In this document: positions 1-6,122 of the stretch, piece by piece
Layout: every line of letters starts with the position of its first letter
Position numbering within the stretch: position 1 is the stretch's first letter
DNA from: Verrucomicrobia bacterium UBA1727
Lineage (GTDB): Bacteria > Verrucomicrobiota > Kiritimatiellia > RFP12 > UBA1067
Direction of reading: 5' to 3'
Length of the DNA: 16,012 nt
Assembly: GCA_002315875.1 (NCBI GenBank)
Contig: DCIL01000037.1
Coordinates: 19,570 to 35,581, forward strand
The notes under the pieces: model-generated
Told to the model about the DNA's origin: nothing
The model's database searches: none
The model's input: the letters and a program-made list of their open reading frames with translations, nothing else
Translations under genes and position numbers: made by a program

Positions 1-383
1 TGCACATCCGCATGCTGCTCACCACCTTCTTCATGCGCTTCTACCGTCAGCTCATCACCGACGGCCGCGTGTATATCCTCGAGACTCCGCTTTTCCGCGT
101 GCGCAACAAGAAGGAGCAGCACTACTGCTTCACCGATGCCGAGCGCGAGGCGGCGATCAAGGCGTGTGGACGCGGCTGCGAGATCACCCGATTCAAGGGA
201 CTCGGTGAGTTGAATGCAAAGGAGTTCAAGGAGTTCATCGGGGCGGACATGCGACTTACGCCGGTGACGTGTTCGGACGATACCGACGTCGAGAAGACCA
301 TAAAGTTCTATATGGGACAGAACTCCGACGAGCGGCGCGGCTATATCATGGACTCGCTCGTCTGCGACGCCGCCGAATTCTGA
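1..383 (+). CDS. parE: DNA topoisomerase IV subunit B (ParE-like), C-terminal part
   Basis: This is the 3' end of a gene that begins upstream of the window; the reading frame is open from base 3. It encodes the ATPase/TOPRIM subunit of a type IIA topoisomerase, which works with a GyrA/ParC-type partner to manage DNA supercoiling or decatenation. The visible part opens with HIRMLLTTFF, the segment just after the TOPRIM DxDxDG motif. It continues with the typical TPLFRVRNKK strand, the conserved TRFKGLGELNAKEF block and the terminal FYMGQNSDERRGYIM block. The ending resembles the ParE-type B subunits I know from Bacteroidota more than classical GyrB (MGDAVEPRREFI), so ParE is preferred, but GyrB cannot be excluded without the N-terminal part. 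It ends 10 bases before the next gene, so the two are probably co-transcribed. Confidence 0.85.
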   Translation, partial: HIRMLLTTFFMRFYRQLITDGRVYILETPLFRVRNKKEQHYCFTDAEREAAIKACGRGCEITRFKGLGELNAKEFKEFIGADMRLTPVTCSDDTDVEKTIKFYMGQNSDERRGYIMDSLVCDAAEF

Positions 384-393
384 GGAACGGACG

Positions 394-1272
394 ATGAGTT
401 GGACGCTCTGGATCGTTGCGAGCGCGGTGTTCCTCGCTTTCTACGATCTGCTGAAGAAGGCGAGTGTCCGCGAGAACGCGGTGATGCCGGTCTTGACGAT
501 CGCCACTGCCGCGGGCTCGCTCGCGTACGTCGCCAGTCTCGCGACCTTCGGAGATCTCGCCGCCGCAATGCGTCCCGACCGCACGGTTCTCGCCTTTGCC
601 GCGGTCAAGACGCTTATCGTCGGTACGAGCTGGATTCTCACCTACTGCGCGCTCAGAACGCTGCCGGTCACGATCGCCACCCCAATCCGCGCGAGCGCAC
701 CCGCCTTCGTGATCATGCTGGCGGTCCTCATCTATGCGGAGCGTCCGTCCTCGGGACAATGGCTCGGCATGGCGCTGGTGCTCGTCGGATTCCTCGCGTT
801 CTCGTGGGCAGGCAAGGCGGAGGGGATTGATTTCCTGAGGTCGAAGGCCGTCTATTTCGCCCTGGGAGGAATGGCGATGAGCGTTGTCTCGTCGCTTTGG
901 GACAAGTATGTCTTCCAGGTTAGTGCCTTGCCGGTCGAGCCGGTTCAGTTCTATTTCCAGAGCGGACTTTTCATCTTCTACACTTCCATCCTGCTCCTGC
1001 GCAAGGTGTCGGGAGTGAAGGGCGATCCCTTCGAATGGCGTTGGAGCATTCCCTTTGTCGGCATCATCCTCGCGGCCGCGGACTGGTTCTATTTTCACGG
1101 TCTCGCGTTTCCCGATGTGCCGATCTCGGTCGGCTCGCTCCTGCGCCGCTTCTCGGTCGTCATCACCTTCGTTCTCGGGGCGATTCTCTTTCACGAGCGC
1201 AATCTCAGGCGCAAGGGCATCGCGCTTTCGCTCATTCTCGCAGGAACCTGCGTAATCTGTCTTTCTGCCTGA
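394..1272 (+). CDS. EamA/DMT-superfamily inner-membrane transporter
   Basis: A 292-residue, very hydrophobic protein with about ten predicted transmembrane segments arranged as two similar halves (about 1-138 and 148-292). This is the usual length and layout of the drug/metabolite transporter superfamily with two EamA domains. Each half ends with the family pattern of an acidic residue at a loop followed by a hydrophobic helix: YAERPSSGQWLGMALVLVG in the first half and FHERNLRRKGIALSLILAG in the second. The substrate cannot be read from the sequence; relatives export amino acids, nucleosides or small metabolites. The ATG is preceded by GAGGA about 8 bases upstream. It begins 10 bases after the topoisomerase gene and ends one base before birA, so it sits mid-operon. 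Confidence 0.85.
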   Translation: MSWTLWIVASAVFLAFYDLLKKASVRENAVMPVLTIATAAGSLAYVASLATFGDLAAAMRPDRTVLAFAAVKTLIVGTSWILTYCALRTLPVTIATPIRASAPAFVIMLAVLIYAERPSSGQWLGMALVLVGFLAFSWAGKAEGIDFLRSKAVYFALGGMAMSVVSSLWDKYVFQVSALPVEPVQFYFQSGLFIFYTSILLLRKVSGVKGDPFEWRWSIPFVGIILAAADWFYFHGLAFPDVPISVGSLLRRFSVVITFVLGAILFHERNLRRKGIALSLILAGTCVICLSA

Positions 1273-1273
1273 T

Positions 1274-1978
1274 ATGGATAATTGGAAGATCTTTCACCGC
1301 AGCGAAACGACGTCCACGAATCTGGATGCGAGAAGCGGAGTGCACGGCGATGTCTTTACGGCGGACTTTCAGAGCGCGGGACGCGGACGCCTCCAGCATA
1401 AGTGGATTTCTCCTGCTGGCGCCAATCTCCTGATGTCCGTAGTGCTCGGTGTCGGAGAACTGCCGATTGAAACTGCCGCGCTCCTGCCGCTCGTTGCGGG
1501 ACTTGCCGTCCTTCGTGCGGTTGAACCGTTCGTCCGCGGCAAATCGGTTCGGATCAAGTGGCCGAACGATGTCTATGTGGACGGCAAGAAGGTCTGCGGC
1601 ATTCTTTGCGAGCGCCAAGGTGACAATGTCATCGTCGGTATCGGCGTCAACGTGCGCGAGCAGGATTTTTCTGAAGACATACGCGCGCGTGCGACCTTTC
1701 TCGGCGGCACGGCGACGGTTGAGGCGGTGCGTGATGCCGTACTCGATCGACTCTTTGCTTATTACCACACGCTTGTTCAATCAGGATTCGATCCCATCCA
1801 TCGCGAAATTGCCGCGGTCGACTTTCTTAAGGGACGCGAGGTGTCCGTTCGTCAGACGGACGATGATTCCTCTCCGATAAGCGGTCTTTGTGGCGGAATT
1901 GCCGCGGACGGTTCGCTCGATGTCAGCGGCACGAAGATCTACGCCGGCGAAGCGCATGTCGAGTCCTTGACGCGGTGA
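1274..1978 (+). CDS. birA: Biotin--[acetyl-CoA-carboxylase] ligase, monofunctional
   Basis: A 234-residue cytoplasmic enzyme that makes biotinyl-5'-AMP and transfers biotin to a lysine of biotin-dependent carboxylases. The catalytic domain begins at once: SETTSTN at residues 10-16, the biotin/AMP-binding GRGR loop at 36-39 followed by HKW, KWPNDVYVDGKKVCGIL from residue 95, and the GIGVNV strand. A short C-terminal beta domain follows. The N-terminal winged helix of E. coli BirA is absent, so this is a group I ligase that should not act as a biotin repressor. The start lies one base after the transporter stop with no clear Shine-Dalgarno site, which suggests translational coupling. Its last codons contain the -35 box of the next operon. 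Confidence 0.93.
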   Translation: MDNWKIFHRSETTSTNLDARSGVHGDVFTADFQSAGRGRLQHKWISPAGANLLMSVVLGVGELPIETAALLPLVAGLAVLRAVEPFVRGKSVRIKWPNDVYVDGKKVCGILCERQGDNVIVGIGVNVREQDFSEDIRARATFLGGTATVEAVRDAVLDRLFAYYHTLVQSGFDPIHREIAAVDFLKGREVSVRQTDDDSSPISGLCGGIAADGSLDVSGTKIYAGEAHVESLTR

Positions 1979-1996
1979 AGTTTGGTTTGGTATAAT
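1967..1996 (+). promoter_or_regulatory. Sigma70-type promoter for the glycosidase-lipoprotein operon
   Basis: TTGACG (1967-1972), an 18-base spacer and TATAAT (1991-1996). The -10 is also of the extended type, with TG at 1988-1989. The -35 overlaps the 3' end of birA. Initiation would be expected near 2003, giving a leader of only about 12 bases before the ATG at 2016. The block GTTTG plus GTATAATACGGCAAAA (1985-2005) is nearly repeated upstream of ribE. Confidence 0.8.
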
Positions 1997-2015
1997 ACGG
2001 CAAAAGTTGATAATC

Positions 2016-4235
2016 ATGAAAAGAATTCTGTACGGAATAGTGCTGGCGGTTTCCTGTGCGGTGGCGCATGGAGGAGTGGACCGTTCCGCCGAAGGGTGGG
2101 GAGAGCTCAGCGGCAAGGGCAACGAGGTGCCGGAGGGATATGTCTCGCCGGTGATAGCCAATGGAGAGCTTTCGACTACGCTCGATTTCACCTGTTCGAT
2201 GCGTCCCGCCGATCCCTCGCTCAAGTATGCGATGCCGGCCGGCGTCTTCATGGCGGGGCGTCGCCACGGTGCGCCCTATTGGTCGCTTTTCAATTTCGGT
2301 CGACTGATGTCCAAGGTCGCGGTGGATGGTGTGCAGAAGGCATATCCAGACGAGTGGCTTCAGCGTCTCGAAGAGAAACGCGGCGTGCTCGTCTATCGTC
2401 ATCGGTATGGCGACATCGTCATTTCGTCCGAGGCCTTCGTCATGTATCAGCGCAACGCGATCGTCCTCAGGCGGCGCGTGACGAATGACGGACGCGTCGA
2501 TCATCAGGCCACGATTGCGCTTTCTGTCGAAGTGCCGCAGGACAAGCTTCTCGTAGGCAAGTGGGACAAGCGTATGATATCCCGTTTGGAAAGCCGCATG
2601 TTCAAGTACGATACGTACGTCGACTATCCGCTCGAGACCGCGGGTGCGGTGCATCTCTGGACGAATGCGAAGGGTGCGCGCTATATGAATGACGATCGTA
2701 CTGCCGAAGTCGCCAAGGATTTCAAGCTCAAGCCGGGCGAAAGTGCCGCGGTCGACTTTCTCTACACGCTCGACAATTACGGCGGCATCATGCCATGGAA
2801 GAAGATGACCCGTCCGTTGGGCGACGAGACGATCGCACAGGCGATCAAGGACGAGTGCACCGATGTGCTTTTGCGCGAGCACGAGAAGGGTTGGCGCGAT
2901 TACTTCGCCGAGGGGTATGTGAAGATCCCGGATGCCGCGATGCAGAAGATGTGGGATGTCGCCAACTATCACGTGCGCTGTGACCGCACGCCGTGGAGTT
3001 TTCCGGTGGGAATCTTTCCGAGTCACTGGAACGGACGCTACTTCGGCTTCGACGAGATGTACATCCATCAGGGCATGATCAGCTGCGGACATATCCGCGA
3101 CGCTCGGAATTGTCCCGATTTCCGCTACGACATGTTGCCGGATGCGGAGCTCAATGTCGGACATTACGGACGCAACGGCGGCAAGGACGGTGCGCAGTGG
3201 ATGTGGGAGTCGCTCGAGACCGGCAAGATGGAAGGGTGTCCGCCCGGCTTCTGGAAACAGCATTATTTCCACATGGGCACGATCTGCCGCACCGCCTGGA
3301 CGCAGTATCTCTATTCCGACGATCTCGACTGGTTGCGCGAGAAGGGCTATCCGGTGATGACCGGCTGCGCCCGCTTCTTCCTCCGTCAGATGGTCTATCG
3401 CAATCCGGACGGTTCGGTTTTCCTCGGCAAGTGCACCGATCTCGAGCGGCTTGGTCCAGCGCGCGAGAATGCGTTCATGACCACGTGCGGCGCGGTCTAC
3501 GCGATGCGTTCGTTTGCGGACGCCTCGGAGCTGCTGAAGACGAATCTCACCGAGGCCGCCGAAATGCGTAAGGTGGCTGACGGACTCATGAAGTCGCTGC
3601 CGACGGACGGCGAACGCTACGTCGGCTATCGCGGATGCAAGGAGGAGACTGTCGCCACGCTCGCGGGTGGTTTTCCGTTCCCGGTCTTCAAGCGCACGGA
3701 TAAGATGCATGCCGAGACCTGTCGCCACTTCATCACCAAAGGCGCCTCCGCGGGCGGCAACATGTATCCGCTCGGCAAGCATATCTGTCCGTGGTACGCG
3801 GGCAAGATGGCGCTTTCGATGATCTGGCTGGGGGACGATGTCGAGCCGAATCGCTGGATGCAGGACGCGGCGAAATCGATCGGCTATTTTGGCGAGACCT
3901 TTGAGATCAACGAGCCCGGCATTCATTTCCATCCGTGGTTCACCACCGGCTCGGGAACCGTCCTCTTCGCCGTCAACCAGATGCTGCTCTGCGATGTCGA
4001 TGGTGAGCTCTGGCTGGGGATGGGAGTCCCCAAGGAGTGGAAGAACTACTCGTTCAAGCTGCCTGCCTATCACGGACTCATCGTCGAAGCGGAAGTGCGC
4101 GACGGCATCCTCGCCAAGGTCGAAGTCACGTCCCGCAAGCCGCGCACTGAACTCGTCCATTTCCGCGTCCGCAATCGGCTGATGGGTAAGCCGGGCGAGG
4201 GAGAGTCCATTCTCAGAGTAAGGGTAAAGAAATGA
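2016..4235 (+). CDS. Secreted glycoside hydrolase, GH65/GH95-like (alpha/alpha)6-barrel
   Basis: A 739-residue exported protein of likely carbohydrate-active function. Residues 1-17 form a signal peptide (MKRILYGIVLAVSCAVA); LAVSC around Cys14 could also be a weak lipobox. An N-terminal beta-sandwich (about 20-270) is followed by an alpha/alpha barrel. Barrel landmarks are HWNGRYFGFDEMYI (W338, D346, E347), LPDAELN from L374, KDGAQWMWE (390-398), and TDLERLGPAREN (474-485), whose acidic residues are candidates for the catalytic acid. Near the end, a HPWFTTGSGTVLFAVNQMLL segment and a beta domain resemble the end of GH95/GH65 enzymes. The exact family and substrate are not certain. The in-frame TTG at 2007 was rejected in favour of the ATG at 2016, which starts a normal signal peptide. 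It leads an operon and overlaps the next gene by ATGA. Confidence 0.72.
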   Translation: MKRILYGIVLAVSCAVAHGGVDRSAEGWGELSGKGNEVPEGYVSPVIANGELSTTLDFTCSMRPADPSLKYAMPAGVFMAGRRHGAPYWSLFNFGRLMSKVAVDGVQKAYPDEWLQRLEEKRGVLVYRHRYGDIVISSEAFVMYQRNAIVLRRRVTNDGRVDHQATIALSVEVPQDKLLVGKWDKRMISRLESRMFKYDTYVDYPLETAGAVHLWTNAKGARYMNDDRTAEVAKDFKLKPGESAAVDFLYTLDNYGGIMPWKKMTRPLGDETIAQAIKDECTDVLLREHEKGWRDYFAEGYVKIPDAAMQKMWDVANYHVRCDRTPWSFPVGIFPSHWNGRYFGFDEMYIHQGMISCGHIRDARNCPDFRYDMLPDAELNVGHYGRNGGKDGAQWMWESLETGKMEGCPPGFWKQHYFHMGTICRTAWTQYLYSDDLDWLREKGYPVMTGCARFFLRQMVYRNPDGSVFLGKCTDLERLGPARENAFMTTCGAVYAMRSFADASELLKTNLTEAAEMRKVADGLMKSLPTDGERYVGYRGCKEETVATLAGGFPFPVFKRTDKMHAETCRHFITKGASAGGNMYPLGKHICPWYAGKMALSMIWLGDDVEPNRWMQDAAKSIGYFGETFEINEPGIHFHPWFTTGSGTVLFAVNQMLLCDVDGELWLGMGVPKEWKNYSFKLPAYHGLIVEAEVRDGILAKVEVTSRKPRTELVHFRVRNRLMGKPGEGESILRVRVKK

Positions 4236-4618
4236 ATCGCATCGCAGTATTGTTAATCTTCGCGCTACCGCTTTTGACGAGCGGCTGCATGTGGGGTCGG
4301 ATGAAGATCAATGACCCTGAGATCGTCCGTCTCGCCCGCAACATCGAGCCCGGCAAGACGTTGGGCTCTGACGTGCCGCGCATCCTCGGCGCCCAGCCCA
4401 CGATGCGCATGCCGGGCAAGGAGTATCGGATGCTCGGCTATACGTATGCGGACACCAAGTCGAACGGACTGATGCTCATCCTCTTCAACTTCACCCGTTC
4501 GAGTACCGTCGCCGAGACGCTTTACATCGAAGTCGATTCCAAGACCGATGTCGTCACCCGCATGTACATTCCGCCGACCCACGATCTCGAGTGGCGGTTC
4601 TGGCCGTTCGGGGATTGA
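4232..4618 (+). CDS. Small lipoprotein with BamE/SmpA-like pattern (first of three)
   Basis: A 128-residue lipoprotein. The signal peptide ends in the lipobox LTSGC, with Cys19 as the lipidation site and Met at +2, which would favour the outer membrane under the E. coli rule. The mature part carries IEPGKTLGSDVPRILGAQP, which fits the BamE/SmpA-OmlA start pattern of a glycine turn, a helix and LGxP. Beta strands follow, with an aromatic GYTYAD segment and a final ETLYIEVDSKTDVV strand. BamE proteins assist outer-membrane assembly, but many PVC and Bacteroidota proteins of this fold have no known role, so no function is assigned. The ATG overlaps the glycosidase stop (ATGA), indicating translational coupling. 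Confidence 0.75.
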   Translation: MNRIAVLLIFALPLLTSGCMWGRMKINDPEIVRLARNIEPGKTLGSDVPRILGAQPTMRMPGKEYRMLGYTYADTKSNGLMLILFNFTRSSTVAETLYIEVDSKTDVVTRMYIPPTHDLEWRFWPFGD

Positions 4619-4622
4619 TACG

Positions 4623-5027
4623 ATGCGGTGGCTTAGTCCATTCTTGCTGATTTCGCTGGCGGCGTTCTGCGGCTGCAAGTTCCATCGTTCCGTCGTCAAT
4701 GAATATGTCCGCGACATCGACACCTCGTGGATAACGCCAGGCGTCACGACGAGATCGGACATCATCGATCGCATTGGCGTTTCGCCTTCGACCAAAGAAG
4801 GTGGCGGCATTTCTGGCAGTTCATTCCGCTGGGTCTGTGCAGATACCTTCACCGGAACGCTGGAGGCAGGGTATATCGTCACGCCGACCTTCGAGCGCGG
4901 CACCATGTATTATTCCGAGGACATTCTCGTCACGTTCGATCGCGAGGGCGTGGTCGAGCTTGTGAGCCGCACGCGCAGCAAGGACGGCAAGCGCGTTGAG
5001 ATCGTCGAATGGAGGGAGCGGAAATGA
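4623..5027 (+). CDS. Small lipoprotein with BamE/SmpA-like pattern (second of three)
   Basis: A 134-residue protein with a signal peptide ending FCGC (Cys18, Lys at +2), a slightly unusual lipobox with Phe at -3. The mature part contains ITPGVTTRSDIIDRIGVSP, then SSFRWVCADT, a long hairpin region and DILVTFDREGVVELVSRT. This is the same order of elements as in the neighbours on both sides (turn-helix-LGxP, aromatic strand, F-D/P-x-x-G-x-V strand). An upstream in-frame ATG at 4548 was rejected because it lies inside the previous gene and would bury the signal peptide. It begins 4 bases after the previous stop and overlaps the next start by ATGA. Function unknown; probably an envelope protein facing the periplasm. 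Confidence 0.75.
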   Translation: MRWLSPFLLISLAAFCGCKFHRSVVNEYVRDIDTSWITPGVTTRSDIIDRIGVSPSTKEGGGISGSSFRWVCADTFTGTLEAGYIVTPTFERGTMYYSEDILVTFDREGVVELVSRTRSKDGKRVEIVEWRERK

Positions 5028-5386
5028 AAAGGACGCTTCTCTTTCTCTGCCTTGGGGCGCTTGCGTTTTCAGGATGTCTTTCGAAGCATACCGGGCTCCT
5101 GAACAATCCCGAACAGTGGAAGGTCGGCGAGACCACGCGACGTGAGGTAGTCGCGAAGTGGGGGAATCCGGACAGGTTACGCGGCAACGAATGGACTTGG
5201 ATCAGCATTGACACCCTGGGCAGCAAGTTCAAGATCGCCTACATGATGATCGGTTTCACGGCTTCCAATTCCGGAGTCGTCACCAGCGAGACGCGGATGA
5301 CCTTCGGTCCTGACGGACGCCTCCAGTCGGTGGTTTCGTCCGAAACCGTCCCCGGCGGCACCACCTGGAATCCCTCGCCCTGGTGA
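5024..5386 (+). CDS. Small lipoprotein with BamE/SmpA-like pattern (third of three)
   Basis: A 120-residue lipoprotein with lipobox AFSGC (Cys18, Leu at +2). It has the clearest BamE/SmpA-type pattern of the three: WKVGETTRREVVAKWGNPDRL, then NEWTWISIDT, then ETRMTFGPDGRLQSVV. The start at 5024 is preferred over 5009 because it directly begins the signal peptide, overlaps the previous stop as ATGA, and has GGAGG at 5011-5015 upstream. It is the last gene of this operon; no clear hairpin terminator follows it before the ribE promoter. Function unknown; likely anchored in the outer membrane. Confidence 0.78.
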   Translation: MKRTLLFLCLGALAFSGCLSKHTGLLNNPEQWKVGETTRREVVAKWGNPDRLRGNEWTWISIDTLGSKFKIAYMMIGFTASNSGVVTSETRMTFGPDGRLQSVVSSETVPGGTTWNPSPW

Positions 5387-5418
5387 CCGGGTCCGTGAAG
5401 GGCAAGAGGTCGATGGGG

Positions 5419-5448
5419 TTGTGTGGTGACGAGTAAGTTTAGTATAAT
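5419..5448 (+). promoter_or_regulatory. Probable promoter of the ribE-to-mlaD operon
   Basis: The 91-base gap between the third lipoprotein gene and ribE contains a perfect TATAAT (5443-5448) with an 18-base spacer to TTGTGT (5419-5424), which is a weak -35. The stretch 5437-5457 (GTTTA plus GTATAATATGGCGAAA) matches the promoter at 1985-2005 at 18 of 21 positions, which supports a real promoter. The predicted leader before ribE is about 22 bases. I saw no FMN riboswitch: the gap is too short and lacks its conserved blocks. Confidence 0.7.
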
Positions 5449-5477
5449 ATGGCGAAATGTGGACTTTGATGTAGACG

Positions 5478-6122
5478 ATGTTCACTGGATTGATACAGCG
5501 AATCGGAACGGTCAAGCGGGTTTCGCGGGGAGCGGGACTCGTTGTGGAGATTTTTGCCGATAAACCGTGGATGCGTCCGCTGGAGGAAGGCGAATCGGTG
5601 GCGGTGAACGGAGTGTGTCTGACTGTGGCGCGTTGCGAAGGTTCGCGATTTACGGCTGATGTTTTAGACGAGACCGTCTCGCGGACCGGCATTGGCGAGT
5701 TGCTGCCGGGGGCGAAGGTGAATCTCGAGCGGGCGCTCAGGGCGGGGGACGCGATGGGCGGACATATCGTCCAGGGCCACGTCGACTGCCGCGGAACGGT
5801 GAGCGAGTTGAGAACGAAGGGACGAGACAAGCAGCTGATCGTCCGATGCGGGCGCGTCTTTGCCGCGGGGTGTGTGATGAAGGGCTCGGTCACGATCGAC
5901 GGCGTGTCGCTTACGGTGTCCGCCCTGGGCGATGATTCCTTCGGTGTGGATCTCATTCCGACCACTCGCGAGGAGACGATTCTCGGGGGACTGAAGGTGG
6001 GCGACAAGGTCAATCTCGAAGGCGATGTGATCGGCAAGTATGTCGCGAAGAGTTTTGGAAACGCCGCGCAACCGACTGCGGGGCTTACGGAAAAATCATT
6101 GATGGAGGCAGGCTTCCTATGA
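5478..6122 (+). CDS. ribE: Riboflavin synthase, alpha-chain type
   Basis: A 214-residue cytoplasmic enzyme that dismutates two 6,7-dimethyl-8-ribityllumazine molecules to riboflavin. It has the family's internal duplication. The N-domain starts with MFTGLIQ and carries SVAVNGVCLTV (40-50); the C-domain starts near GGHIVQGHVD (94-103) and carries GSVTIDGVSLTV (136-147). Length is normal. The start is fixed by an in-frame TAG at 5472-5474. No Shine-Dalgarno site precedes it. No other rib gene is present, so riboflavin biosynthesis genes are scattered in this genome. It leads a long operon, and its stop overlaps the next start as ATGA. Confidence 0.96.
   Translation: MFTGLIQRIGTVKRVSRGAGLVVEIFADKPWMRPLEEGESVAVNGVCLTVARCEGSRFTADVLDETVSRTGIGELLPGAKVNLERALRAGDAMGGHIVQGHVDCRGTVSELRTKGRDKQLIVRCGRVFAAGCVMKGSVTIDGVSLTVSALGDDSFGVDLIPTTREETILGGLKVGDKVNLEGDVIGKYVAKSFGNAAQPTAGLTEKSLMEAGFL

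Noticed and set aside
1923..4160. A 745-codon open frame on the minus strand opposite the glycosidase gene
   Set aside because: It mirrors the third-position GC bias of the + strand gene, shows no recognisable domain and would fully overlap a well-supported gene.
5387..5420. Possible terminator after the third lipoprotein gene
   Set aside because: Only a tiny GACC/GGTC palindrome is present, with no stable stem and no T-run.
5387..5477. Possible FMN riboswitch before ribE
   Set aside because: The gap is only 91 bases, holds a promoter near its end, and lacks the conserved RFN-element blocks.
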